From the NCBI GenBank assembly GCA_017406955.1, contig JAFQXM010000009.1, forward strand, positions 1 through 48,009: a stretch of DNA of 48,009 nt, given 5' to 3'. The position numbers and the translations under genes are program-made. This DNA is from Bacilli bacterium (GTDB taxonomy: Bacteria > Bacillota_I > Bacilli_A > RF39 > UBA660). Below are positions 10,196 through 18,097 of the stretch, in pieces. The notes under the pieces are model-generated. The model searched no databases. It was not told where the DNA came from and saw only the letters and a list, made by a program, of their open reading frames with translations. Numbering within the stretch: position 1 is the stretch's first letter; each line of letters starts with the position of its first letter.

Positions 10196-10666
10196 ATGAG
10201 TGATAGAACAATTTTTATCGCAGATTTAAATAATAAAGAGCATTTAGAGTTATTTGAAGATTATGAACGCAAAAACAATTTACATAATATACTAGATTAT
10301 ATAAGAGAAAATGACTTAAATAGTGTAATATTAAAACAAATACTATTTTTAAAAGATAAAGAAGGTATTAAAGATAGTTGTTTTATTAGTGCTGAAAAAG
10401 ATAAAAAGACATGTTTTATAGATTTTCCAAATACTGATCAAGTGTTTAGAAATAGAACGCTTATTACTTATGCAGAAAACTATTCTTTTAATACTTTGGG
10501 TATGGAAGAAATATTTATTCAAACTAAAATTGATAATAAAAATTTAATTAATAATTTGGAATCAAAAGAATATGAGAATTTGGGAGATACTAACGGATTA
10601 ATAACTTTTATGAAGGAAAAAGAGAAAGATTTAGAACAAGGAAGGATAATGAATGGAACTCGTTAA
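10196..10666 (+). CDS. Hypothetical protein in the pgk operon
   Basis: It encodes 156 residues, mostly mixed alpha/beta, with no signal peptide or membrane helix and no motif recognised with certainty. The central part (a strand, then ITYAENYSFNTLGMEEIFIQ) has the feel of a degenerate GNAT acetyltransferase fold, but the acetyl-CoA loop is not visible, so this is only a guess. The ATG at 10196 follows AGGTGG; the GTG at 10187 is inside that site. Its 3' end overlaps the next gene by 14 bases, so translation of the two is probably coupled. Confidence 0.7.
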   Translation: MSDRTIFIADLNNKEHLELFEDYERKNNLHNILDYIRENDLNSVILKQILFLKDKEGIKDSCFISAEKDKKTCFIDFPNTDQVFRNRTLITYAENYSFNTLGMEEIFIQTKIDNKNLINNLESKEYENLGDTNGLITFMKEKEKDLEQGRIMNGTR

Positions 10667-11663
10667 AAATATAAAGAAAAATACAATTATATTATTAATA
10701 CTTACTACTATAATTTTATTTTTAATATTAAAAGATGATTTTGATTTAATAGTTAAAACATTATCATCTATGAATGTTTGGTTTATATTACTAGCAATAA
10801 TTTTCTTTTTAATATATATAGTACTAAGAGGTTATGTTAATTATAAGATAGTAAATAATCCTAGAAAGATATCTTTAAAAGAAGCTATTAAACATAATGT
10901 TATAGTACAATTTTTTAATGGTATAACACCTTTTTCTACAGGTGGACAGCCTATGGAAATATATATGTTAACAGAACATGATATAAAAACTAGCGAAGCT
11001 GCAACATATACTATTCAAAGTTTTATATTTTATCAAGTAGCTTTAGTTATATGTGGAGCTTTAGCTGTTGGTTATAATGCTATATTCCATATATTTCCAA
11101 AATCAGTATTCTTAAGAGAATTGACACTATTAGGATTCTTAATCAATACATTAGTTGCAGTAGGATTATTTATAGTAATGTTCTCAGATAAACTTACTAA
11201 AAAGCTAACTAAGTTATTTATAAGAATATTACATAAAATAAGAATAATTAAAGAAAAAGAAAAAACTATAGAGAAATGGCATTCTAAATTAGATGATTTT
11301 CATGCTAGTGCTAAAAGTTTAAGAAAAAGAAAAAAATTATTTGTATATGGGGTAATAATAAATATAATTAGTTTAGTTTGTTTATATATAATCCCATTAT
11401 TTATAGTATTTAGTTTAAATGATTTTACATCTATGAATGTTGCGGATACTTTAGTATCTTCTGCTTATGTATTATTAATTGGATCTTTTGTACCAATACC
11501 AGGAGCTAGTGGAGGAATAGAATTTGGATTCTTAAACTTCTTTAATAATTTCTTAAAAAGAGGAGCTTTAACTGCGGTTTTGATAGTATGGAGATTTATA
11601 ACATACTATCTAGCAATGATTTTAGGAGCATTATCATTCAGTTTAGAAAAGAAAGGTGATTAG
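10653..11663 (+). CDS. Lysylphosphatidylglycerol synthase transmembrane-region family protein
   Basis: This 336-residue integral membrane protein has about eight hydrophobic helices and the family signature FNGITPFSTGGQPMEIYML, plus a late PIPGASGGIEFGF segment. It corresponds to the membrane (flippase) half of MprF or to YbhN-like proteins; the aminoacyl-transferase domain is absent. The adjacent glycolipid glycosyltransferase suggests it moves or supports a glycolipid or lipid intermediate across the membrane (inference). It overlaps the gene upstream and ends one base before the next start codon. Confidence 0.88.
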   Translation: MELVKNIKKNTIILLILTTIILFLILKDDFDLIVKTLSSMNVWFILLAIIFFLIYIVLRGYVNYKIVNNPRKISLKEAIKHNVIVQFFNGITPFSTGGQPMEIYMLTEHDIKTSEAATYTIQSFIFYQVALVICGALAVGYNAIFHIFPKSVFLRELTLLGFLINTLVAVGLFIVMFSDKLTKKLTKLFIRILHKIRIIKEKEKTIEKWHSKLDDFHASAKSLRKRKKLFVYGVIINIISLVCLYIIPLFIVFSLNDFTSMNVADTLVSSAYVLLIGSFVPIPGASGGIEFGFLNFFNNFLKRGALTAVLIVWRFITYYLAMILGALSFSLEKKGD

Positions 11664-11664
11664 T

Positions 11665-12894
11665 ATGAGAATAGGATTATTTACAGATACATATCCACCA
11701 TTTATTAACGGAGTATCTACTAGTGTTTCAATGTTAAAAGATGCCTTAGAGAAAAAAGGACATACAGTATATGTAATAACAGTAAGTAAAAATCTTTTAA
11801 AATATGAAATAGATAAAGAAAATAGAATAATAAAAGTCCCAGGAATACCAGTAGGTATATATGATTATAGATTAAGTAGGATATATCCAATAAGTATGAT
11901 CAATACTATGAGAAGTTGGAAGTTAGATGTTGTACATTCTCATACAGAGTTTGGTATAGGAATATTCGCAAGATTATTCGCAAAACAATTTAATATACCA
12001 CTAATACATACATATCATACTTTATATGAAGATTATACTCATTATTTAACTAAAGGATATTTTGATAAATCTAGTAAAAAAATAGTAGAATACTTAACTA
12101 AATTTTATTGTGATAAAACAGCTACTGAGTTAATTGTTCCAACTAATAAAATATATAAATTATTCAAAGAAAAATATGAATTTGAAAAAAATATTCATAT
12201 TATACCTACAGGTATAGAAATAGATAGATTCTTTACTGAAAATGTAGATGAAGATGAAGTTAAATTATTAAAAGAAAAATTAAACATATCTAAAAAAGAT
12301 TTTGTGGTTTTATTTGTAGGAAGAATAGCTTCAGAGAAAAATATCACGTTCTTACTTGAAAGTAGTAAAGAACTAAAGAAAAAAATTCCTAATTATAAAT
12401 TAATGATAGTAGGAGATGGACCAGATAAAGAAGAATATGAAAAATATGTAAAAGACAATAGTATTGATGATCATATAATCTTTACCGGGAAAGCTGCTTG
12501 GGAAGAAATACCACTTTACTATCATTGTGCTAATCTTTTCGCAACTGCTTCTACTACAGAAACGCAAGGTTTAACAGTAATAGAAGCAATGGCATCATCT
12601 GTTCCACCATTATGTATAGATGATGAATCATTCACAACTACAGTAACAGATGATTTAAGTGGAAAGATATTTACAAACAATAAAGAATATGAAGATGCAG
12701 TGATAGAACTACATAAAGATAAGAAAAAATATAAATATATAAGTGAACAAGCACGAATAAACTCAGAACACTTAAGTTCTTCAAGTTATGCAGAAAGAGT
12801 TCTGGAAGTATATGAAAGAGCTATAAAAACAAAAAAAGAACAAAGAGATAGAAATATTATAAATAGAGTAATAGATAAAATAAAAGGAGAATAA
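11665..12894 (+). CDS. Family 4 glycosyltransferase, diacylglycerol glucosyltransferase-like
   Basis: The N-terminus TDTYPPFINGVSTSV is typical of GT4 enzymes that glucosylate 1,2-diacylglycerol at the cytoplasmic membrane face, and the donor-binding E-x7-E motif appears as ETQGLTVIE. The C-terminal nucleotide-sugar domain begins near residue 210 (FVVLFVGRIASEKN). The lysine- and arginine-rich C-terminal helix could bind acidic lipids. The length of 409 residues fits monoglucosyldiacylglycerol synthases. The ATG at 11665 follows GAAAGGTG; the GTG at 11656 is in that site. It sits directly after the flippase-like gene. The exact sugar and acceptor cannot be read from sequence. Confidence 0.85.
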   Translation: MRIGLFTDTYPPFINGVSTSVSMLKDALEKKGHTVYVITVSKNLLKYEIDKENRIIKVPGIPVGIYDYRLSRIYPISMINTMRSWKLDVVHSHTEFGIGIFARLFAKQFNIPLIHTYHTLYEDYTHYLTKGYFDKSSKKIVEYLTKFYCDKTATELIVPTNKIYKLFKEKYEFEKNIHIIPTGIEIDRFFTENVDEDEVKLLKEKLNISKKDFVVLFVGRIASEKNITFLLESSKELKKKIPNYKLMIVGDGPDKEEYEKYVKDNSIDDHIIFTGKAAWEEIPLYYHCANLFATASTTETQGLTVIEAMASSVPPLCIDDESFTTTVTDDLSGKIFTNNKEYEDAVIELHKDKKKYKYISEQARINSEHLSSSSYAERVLEVYERAIKTKKEQRDRNIINRVIDKIKGE

Positions 12895-12895
12895 T

Positions 12896-13597
12896 ATGTT
12901 AGTAGTTTTAAATAATAAGTGTAATCTAGATTATGAGGAGTTTATTAATTATAACCAAGAGTTGAATAGTATTAGTACTAATATCAAATTAGTATTATGT
13001 CCATCTATGTTATATGTATCTTTATTTAAATCAGATAAAATAATATTAGGCAGTCAAAAAGTAGATATTTTTGATATGGGAGCTTATACTGGATGTGTAA
13101 ATGCCAAACAACTAAAATCACTTGGTGTAAAATATTCATTAGTTGGTCATTCAGAAGTTAGAAAATATAAAAACATAACAAGAGATGAGATTAATAAAAA
13201 AATAAAAAAATTATTAGAGGAAGGTATTACGCCAATATATTGTATAGGTGAAACACAAGAAGAAAGAAATAACAATACGTATAAAGAACTATTAAAAGAA
13301 GACATATTAGAATCATTAAAAGATTTAACCAATGAAGAAAAGAAAAAAGTAATAGTAGCTTATGAACCAGTATGGTCTATAGGAACAGGTAATATTCCTA
13401 AATGCTATGAAATTAATGAAGTAGTAGGTATTATTAAAGAAGAACTACCTAATAATAGAATATTATATGGAGGTAGTGTTAATGAAGAAAATATCAACTT
13501 CTTTAATACTAATTGTAACTTAGATGGATATCTACTTGGAGGAGTAAGTTTAAAAATAAATAAACTACAAAAACTATTAAATATATTAGAAAAATGA
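12896..13597 (+). CDS. tpiA: Triosephosphate isomerase (divergent, short)
   Basis: It interconverts dihydroxyacetone phosphate and glyceraldehyde-3-phosphate. The N-terminal lysine (LNNKCN in place of NWKMN), the catalytic histidine in VGHSE, the catalytic glutamate and loop 6 in AYEPVWSIGTGN, and the phosphate loops GGSVN and GYLLGGVSL are all present. At 233 residues it is about 15-20 shorter than most family members, with a compressed region after the first strand, and the usual HSERR is HSEVR. The active site looks complete, so it is probably functional. It starts one base after the glycosyltransferase stop and ends the pgk operon. Confidence 0.93.
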   Translation: MLVVLNNKCNLDYEEFINYNQELNSISTNIKLVLCPSMLYVSLFKSDKIILGSQKVDIFDMGAYTGCVNAKQLKSLGVKYSLVGHSEVRKYKNITRDEINKKIKKLLEEGITPIYCIGETQEERNNNTYKELLKEDILESLKDLTNEEKKKVIVAYEPVWSIGTGNIPKCYEINEVVGIIKEELPNNRILYGGSVNEENINFFNTNCNLDGYLLGGVSLKINKLQKLLNILEK

Positions 13598-13635
13598 CAA
13601 GTTTTACACATTCGACAAAACTTGTCATTCTTTTC
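13593..13635 (+). terminator. Intrinsic terminator of the pgk-tpiA operon
   Basis: The perfect 13-base arms AATGACAAGTTTT and AAAACTTGTCATT enclose an 11-base loop and are followed by CTTTTCT. The loop and right arm also contain the candidate Spo0A box. Confidence 0.85.
13611..13620. promoter_or_regulatory. Candidate Spo0A-binding site (0A box) upstream of spo0A
   Basis: TTCGACAAAA is the reverse complement of TTTTGTCGAA, which matches the known 0A box core TTTGTCGAA. It lies about 45 bases upstream of the -10 element of spo0A, a place where an activator or autoregulator could act. It also lies in the loop and right arm of the upstream terminator, so the match could be coincidental. Confidence 0.5.
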
Positions 13636-13660
13636 TCTACCAATTTTGCGAGTTGTATTA

Positions 13661-13666
13661 TATAAT
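13661..13666 (+). promoter_or_regulatory. -10 element of the spo0A promoter
   Basis: TATAAT stands 32 bases before the TTG start codon. No convincing -35 is present at the right spacing, which would fit an activator-dependent promoter. Confidence 0.4.
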
Positions 13667-13698
13667 TGTAATGCAGCGTAGTACGAGAGGAGAGAAAA

Positions 13699-14472
13699 TT
13701 GAAAAAGATAAGAGTTTTAGCAGTAGATGACAACAAGAATTTAATAGGAATGATGAAAGAATACTTCAAAGATAATTCAGATATAGAAATTGTCCTAGAA
13801 GCACATGATGGTAGTGAAGGGTTAAGACTAATCGAAAGGAAACAAGATGAATATGACGTAGTACTATTGGATTTAATAATGCCTAATAAGGATGGAGTAA
13901 CTATACTAGAATATATGAAGAATAAAAATATAGATAAAAAAGTAATAGTTCTAACATCTTATAATACTCAAGATATGATTAGAAAAGTATCGGAGTTAGG
14001 TATAAGTTATTTTGTATTAAAACCTTTTGAGTTAGAAGATTTAGAAAAAAGAATACTAGAAGTATCAGAAGGAGTTAAATTTGGAGGTAAAGCTCTAGAT
14101 TTATATCATAATAACTTACAGATATCAGTAACAAAAATACTTCATGAATTAGGAGTACCATCTCATATAAAAGGATATCAATATATAAGAGAAGGAATAA
14201 TGCTCATTTATGATGATCCTGCTATGGTAGGAGGAATAACTAAAGAATTATATCCAGAAGTTGCGAAGAAATATGATACTACAGTATCACGAGTAGAAAG
14301 AGCGATAAGACACGCTATAGAAGTAAGTTGGAATAGAGGTAACTGGCAGTTAATGGAAGACATATTTGGACATAGTGTAGATATAGACAAGGCAAAACCA
14401 ACTAATTCAGAGTTTATTGTCACAGTCGCAGATAAACTAAGATTAGAGTTTACTAAGCCATTAACTAATTAA
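13699..14472 (+). CDS. spo0A: Sporulation transcription factor Spo0A
   Basis: A receiver domain (residues 1-120) has the acidic pocket D10-D11, phospho-acceptor D58 in LLDLIMP, T86 and K108 in VLKPF. It is followed by the specific Spo0A DNA-binding domain with [16 protein letters not shown] and the recognition helix [18 protein letters not shown]. All key residues are kept, so it should respond to phosphorylation. The start is TTG at 13699, supported by GAGAGGAGAG just upstream and by the position of the first strand; no ATG could serve. In Bacilli and Clostridia Spo0A is the master regulator of sporulation entry; in reduced lineages it may control other programmes. The phosphorelay is not in the window. 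Confidence 0.96.
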   Translation: MKKIRVLAVDDNKNLIGMMKEYFKDNSDIEIVLEAHDGSEGLRLIERKQDEYDVVLLDLIMPNKDGVTILEYMKNKNIDKKVIVLTSYNTQDMIRKVSELGISYFVLKPFELEDLEKRILEVSEGVKFGGKALDLYHNNLQISVTKILHELGVPSHIKGYQYIREGIMLIYDDPAMVGGITKELYPEVAKKYDTTVSRVERAIRHAIEVSWNRGNWQLMEDIFGHSVDIDKAKPTNSEFIVTVADKLRLEFTKPLTN

Positions 14473-14512
14473 GCGGTAATGTCTTTTTTATTGTAAGAAC
14501 AGGAGGGAACAT

Positions 14513-14866
14513 ATGCATACAGAAGGATCTTTTGTAGGAAACATATTAGATAATGAAGATAATATCCATTTAGCTGGAACCATTCTAATAAAACTAGATG
14601 AAAATGAATACGTAAGATTAACAGATATAGAAGAATTAAAAGAATTAAGAAAATATCTAATGTTTTATAAATTTATAAAAACAGAATTAGTTCAAGAAAA
14701 AAAGGATAGATATAATGAGTTAATTCTAACTACAAATAAAGAGGATAATAATCTATATATAGAAGAGTCTTCATTAACAAAACATTTAGATAAAACTGCT
14801 GCTAAAAGATTAATAAAGAAAAATAAAGAAGCTATGGAATACTATAAGGTAAGTCATTATTTATAG
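14513..14866 (+). CDS. Hypothetical protein downstream of spo0A
   Basis: It encodes 117 residues, no membrane segment, and is highly charged. The N-terminal half looks like short strands (SFVGNILDNEDNIHLAGTILIKLDENEYVRL) and the C-terminal half is helical and lysine-rich. No family was recognised. A strong Shine-Dalgarno, CAGGAGGGA, precedes the ATG. It lies 40 bases after spo0A with no terminator between, so co-transcription is likely, and a terminator follows it. Confidence 0.75.
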   Translation: MHTEGSFVGNILDNEDNIHLAGTILIKLDENEYVRLTDIEELKELRKYLMFYKFIKTELVQEKKDRYNELILTTNKEDNNLYIEESSLTKHLDKTAAKRLIKKNKEAMEYYKVSHYL

Positions 14867-14897
14867 AAAAGAAGTATTAAGATAATACTTCTTTTTA
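14867..14897 (+). terminator. Intrinsic terminator of the spo0A unit
   Basis: GAAGTATTA and TAATACTTC with a three-base loop, flanked by AAAA and TTTTT. Confidence 0.85.
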
Positions 14898-14926
14898 TTG
14901 ACATTTATATAAATTAGATATATACT
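14898..14926 (+). promoter_or_regulatory. Promoter of the DUF4143 ATPase gene
   Basis: A consensus TTGACA, a 17-base spacer and TATACT lie about 35 bases before the ATG. The -35 directly abuts the preceding terminator. Confidence 0.75.
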
Positions 14927-14959
14927 TAATTTATAAAATATGTAAGGGGAATACAATTT

Positions 14960-16237
14960 ATGGAACGAAAGATAGAAACATTTCTTAAAAAATGGAAAAC
15001 AGATATCATAAGAAAACCATTAATATTATATGGACCAAAACAAGTAGGTAAAACATTTACAGTATTAAAATTTGGTAAAGAAGAATATAAGAATGTAGTA
15101 TATTTTAATACTATGAATAATAATGAAATAATAGAGTTATTCAGTAAAGAAAAATCAATTGATAAGATAATACAGAACTTATCTTTAATATCAGGAGAAA
15201 CTATATTAAAAGATGATACTTTAATAGTATTAGATAATATAGATGAATTTGAACTAGTAAAAGGAGTTAAACTATTTGGAAGTGATAGAAGTGATTACCA
15301 CATAATAGGTATTACTTCACGTAGAGAGAATCTAAAAGAATTTAAAGGTGAAGAATTACAGTTTAAAGGAATGAATGAATTAGATTTTGAAGAATATCTA
15401 TGGGTAAGGAAAGAGAAAGCTCTTGCAGAATTAATAAAAGAATCGTTTCATAAACATAAAACATGTCCATTTCATAAAGTAGCTTTAGAATTATTCCAAG
15501 ATTATTTAATGACTGGAGGGTTACCTGAAGTAATAAAAGCAGAAAAAGATGGTAAAGACACTTTTGAAATAGACGCTATTAAACAAAAAATACTAGATAC
15601 ATATAAAAAAGAAATATCTTTAAATAAGAATTTAATAGATATTTCAAGAGGAATAGAAGTAATAGATTCAATACCAGAACAATTAAAAAAAGATAATAAA
15701 AAGTTTCAATATGGTCTTATTGGTACAGGTAAAAGAGCTAAAGAATATGAAAAATCTATAAATTACTTAGTAGAAAACCAATTAGTATATAGAAGTTATA
15801 AAGTAAAAGAAGTTAAATCTCCACTAAGTAGTTATAGAGATAAAGATAGTTTTAAACTATATTTAACAGATGATGGAGTATTATTTTCGATGATGCATTT
15901 AAATAAAAAGAAAATGCTAAGTGACGAAGATACGAAAGAAACATTATATGAAAATCATATAGCTAAAACATTAGTAGAAGCAGGTTATTCATTGTATTAC
16001 TATCAATCAGAAGGAAAGGCAGAAGTAAACTTTGTTATACAGAATAGAATGGGGTTAATAATACCAATAGAAATAACAACTAAAACTAATTCTAAAGCTA
16101 AATCACTATCAGTATTTATGAAAAAATACACAGTACAACAAGCTTATAGAATAACAGAAAACAACTTTTCAACAAAAAAAGATGTTAGATATATACCAAT
16201 CTATTCAATATTTTGTTTAAATGATACTAAAATATAA
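14960..16237 (+). CDS. ATP-binding protein with AAA and DUF4143 domains
   Basis: Walker A GPKQVGKT (residues 25-32) and Walker B TLIVLDNIDE (about residue 90) form an N-terminal AAA-type ATPase. A middle winged-helix region (about residues 220-290) and a C-terminal DUF4143 domain follow, with a nuclease-like core: AEVNFVIQNRMGLIIPIEIT resembles the D/E-x-K restriction fold pattern. Such proteins are common in gut bacteria and archaea, often in many copies. Their function is unsettled; a link to mobile elements or defence is suspected. It is a single-gene unit with its own promoter and terminator. Confidence 0.85.
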   Translation: MERKIETFLKKWKTDIIRKPLILYGPKQVGKTFTVLKFGKEEYKNVVYFNTMNNNEIIELFSKEKSIDKIIQNLSLISGETILKDDTLIVLDNIDEFELVKGVKLFGSDRSDYHIIGITSRRENLKEFKGEELQFKGMNELDFEEYLWVRKEKALAELIKESFHKHKTCPFHKVALELFQDYLMTGGLPEVIKAEKDGKDTFEIDAIKQKILDTYKKEISLNKNLIDISRGIEVIDSIPEQLKKDNKKFQYGLIGTGKRAKEYEKSINYLVENQLVYRSYKVKEVKSPLSSYRDKDSFKLYLTDDGVLFSMMHLNKKKMLSDEDTKETLYENHIAKTLVEAGYSLYYYQSEGKAEVNFVIQNRMGLIIPIEITTKTNSKAKSLSVFMKKYTVQQAYRITENNFSTKKDVRYIPIYSIFCLNDTKI

Positions 16238-16265
16238 AAAACAACACTTAAAAGTGTTGTTTTTA
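16236..16265. terminator. Bidirectional terminator between the DUF4143 ATPase and HTH genes
   Basis: The ACAACACTT and AAGTGTTGT arms are flanked by an A-run and a T-run, so it can act for both convergent genes. Confidence 0.8.
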
Positions 16266-16514
16266 TTTGTTAATTAATTCATCCATATCTATATCAAATA
16301 GTTTACCAGGATTAATATTAACTGCTAATGAGATCTTCCAAATAGTATCTACGGAGAAAGTTTTCTTACCTTTTTTAGATTCTATTCTTCTAATAAATTC
16401 ATGGGAAACTCCAACACGTTCTGCTAGAACTGCTTGAGTAATACCTGCTTTCATTCTATATTTTTTAATGTTTCTGGCGATTTGTTCATAGATGTTTATT
16501 TCATATTTATTCAT
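16263..16514 (-). CDS. XRE-family helix-turn-helix regulator
   Basis: This 83-residue single-domain DNA-binding protein has the classic Cro/C1-type pattern: IARNIKKYRMKAGITQAVLA, then ERVGVSHEFIRRIESKK, then a third helix region SVDTIWKISLAVNINPGKLF. No effector domain is present. The Shine-Dalgarno AGGAAGTGA precedes the ATG. A palindrome just upstream (16529-16548) may be its own operator. It is divergent from dinB, which it might also influence, although the operator lies nearer its own start. Confidence 0.9.
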   Translation of the reverse strand: MNKYEINIYEQIARNIKKYRMKAGITQAVLAERVGVSHEFIRRIESKKGKKTFSVDTIWKISLAVNINPGKLFDIDMDELINK

Positions 16515-16528
16515 AATATCACTTCCTA

Positions 16529-16548
16529 AAACTAGTATGTACTAATTT
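16529..16548. promoter_or_regulatory. Palindromic operator candidate upstream of the HTH gene
   Basis: TAGTA-TG-TACTA is flanked by AAA-C on the left and A-TTT on the right, giving a 20-base near-perfect dyad in the leader or promoter of the HTH gene. Cro/C1-type dimers bind such dyads, so autoregulation is likely (inference). Confidence 0.45.
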
Positions 16549-16598
16549 TTAAAAATAATATGTAAACTATTAGATAACAGTTAATTTTATTTGTTCGA

Positions 16599-16627
16599 TT
16601 GTATCTATAGAAAAAATGTTCTATAAT
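16599..16627 (+). promoter_or_regulatory. Promoter of dinB
   Basis: TTGTAT, a 17-base spacer and TATAAT are placed 18 bases before the ATG at 16646. No SOS (LexA) box was seen around it. Confidence 0.6.
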
Positions 16628-16645
16628 AAATATGAGGGGATTATT

Positions 16646-17872
16646 ATGAAAGAAAGAATTATATTTCATATAGATGTTAATAATGCTTTTTTATCTTGGA
16701 GTGCTATTCTTTATTTAAAAGATGGTTATAAAAAAGATATAAGAGAAATACCTGCAGTAATAGGTGGATCTGAAAAATCTCGTCATGGTATAGTTTTGGC
16801 TAAATCTATACCTGCTAAGAAAAAAGGTGTAGTAACTGCAGAACCAATCTATCAAGCTAAAAAGAAATGTAAAACTCTCGAAGTATATCCACCAGATTAT
16901 AGATGGTATTATAAAAAGTCTTATGAACTAATGAATTATTTAAAACAGTATTCTCCTTTGATAGAACAATACTCAGTAGATGAATGTTTCTTGGATATGT
17001 CTGGTATGGATTATATTTATAAAGATTATATAAAACTAGCTCATGATATAAAAGATGAAATAAAAGAAAAATTTGGTTATACAGTAAATATAGGTATAGG
17101 TAATAATAAATTATGTGCTAAAATGGCATCTGATTTTGAAAAGCCTAATAAAGTACATACATTATTCAAAGATGAAATAGCTAAAAAAATGTGGCCACTA
17201 CCAGTAGGAGATCTATTTATGGTAGGAAAACAAAGTACTAAGTTATTAAATAGTATAGGTATTAAAACTATATATGATTTAGCAAAGTATGATGAAAAGA
17301 AATTGAAAAAACACTTTAAAAACCAAACAGAACACTTAAAAAACTCAGCTCTAGGAATAGATGAATCTAAAGTAACTCCTAGAAGTAATATAACTACTAG
17401 TATTAGTATAACTGAAACACTACCTTATGATATAGATGATCAAGATAAATTAAAAGAAATATTATTTAGACAAACAGAAGAAGTGACTAGACAATTAAGA
17501 GAACAAAAGCAATATACTAAAACAGTTGCAATCATATATAAAAATAGTAATTTTATTAACTATTCTGCGCAAGCAAAATTACCTAATCCTACAGATAATA
17601 CTAAAACGATATATAAAAAGGTTATAGATATATTTAATAAAAGCTATAAAGAAGATCCTATTAGATTAATAGGAGTAAGACTAGCAGAATTATCTAAAAC
17701 AAAGAAACAACAATTATCTTTATTTGAAGAAGATGAAGATATAAAAGATACAGAGATACAAAAAACAGTGGATAAAATAAATAAAAAGTTTGGAGCAGCA
17801 TCAGTAATGCCTGCATCCTTAAAAGTAATAGGAAGAAGTAGAAATAAGAAACAATTTAAAGATAGAAAATAA
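16646..17872 (+). CDS. dinB: Y-family DNA polymerase IV
   Basis: It performs error-prone translesion synthesis. The first metal-binding aspartate is in HIDVNNAFLSW. The catalytic pair Asp-Glu lies in SVDECFLDM (around residues 111-112), then come the thumb with helix-hairpin-helix (about residues 180-215) and the little-finger domain. A beta-clamp-binding-like motif, QQLSLFEE, appears near residue 355. The length of 408 residues is typical of the UmuC/DinB group in Bacillota. The ATG at 16646 follows GAGGGG; the in-frame ATG at 16616 overlaps the promoter and was rejected. Confidence 0.93.
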   Translation: MKERIIFHIDVNNAFLSWSAILYLKDGYKKDIREIPAVIGGSEKSRHGIVLAKSIPAKKKGVVTAEPIYQAKKKCKTLEVYPPDYRWYYKKSYELMNYLKQYSPLIEQYSVDECFLDMSGMDYIYKDYIKLAHDIKDEIKEKFGYTVNIGIGNNKLCAKMASDFEKPNKVHTLFKDEIAKKMWPLPVGDLFMVGKQSTKLLNSIGIKTIYDLAKYDEKKLKKHFKNQTEHLKNSALGIDESKVTPRSNITTSISITETLPYDIDDQDKLKEILFRQTEEVTRQLREQKQYTKTVAIIYKNSNFINYSAQAKLPNPTDNTKTIYKKVIDIFNKSYKEDPIRLIGVRLAELSKTKKQQLSLFEEDEDIKDTEIQKTVDKINKKFGAASVMPASLKVIGRSRNKKQFKDRK

Positions 17873-17902
17873 AGAAGTTAAGAAACAATTAACTTCTTTT
17901 TT
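17871..17902 (+). terminator. Intrinsic terminator of dinB
   Basis: AAAGAAGTTAA and TTAACTTCTTT arms around a seven-base loop, then TTT. Confidence 0.85.
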
Positions 17903-17944
17903 GCTACTTTACACATAAAATATTAAAAAAAGTCAAAAAAATGC

Positions 17945-17974
17945 TTGATTTTCAAAGAAATTTAGTGATATAAT
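17945..17974 (+). promoter_or_regulatory. Main promoter of the ribosomal protein operon
   Basis: TTGATT, an 18-base spacer and TATAAT with an extended TGa are consistent with strong expression. The transcript would start near 17981. Confidence 0.75.
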
Positions 17975-17980
17975 TGTCTA

Positions 17981-18097
17981 TGTGTGACTGCTTAGATGTG
18001 CGAGGTTGTCGATACACCAGGTTAAGTTGTTAACTAGTTATCGGGTTATTTGCACGGAGCAAGTCTATACTAGATATAGGCGAAGGGAGGATTTTAA
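17981..18097 (+). promoter_or_regulatory. Structured leader of rpsJ (candidate r-protein autoregulatory RNA)
   Basis: About 115 untranslated bases hold several helices. CGATA (18010-18014) pairs with TATCG (18039-18043), enclosing the GTTAA/TTAAC hairpin (18021-18034). TTGC/GCAA (18050-18062) and CTATA/TATAG (18065-18079) follow, then the Shine-Dalgarno GAAGGGAGG. Its GC content is well above the flanks. S10 operons are commonly regulated by a ribosomal protein through such leaders (L4 in E. coli), but the ligand here is not known. Confidence 0.55.

Noticed and set aside
13509-13769. Minus-strand frame across the tpiA-spo0A space
   Set aside because: It overlaps both genes and the terminator, has no ribosome binding site, and its translation is low complexity.
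18006-18013. TTGTCGAT in the rpsJ leader as a Spo0A box
   Set aside because: It lies within the transcribed, base-paired part of the leader and lacks the flanking match.
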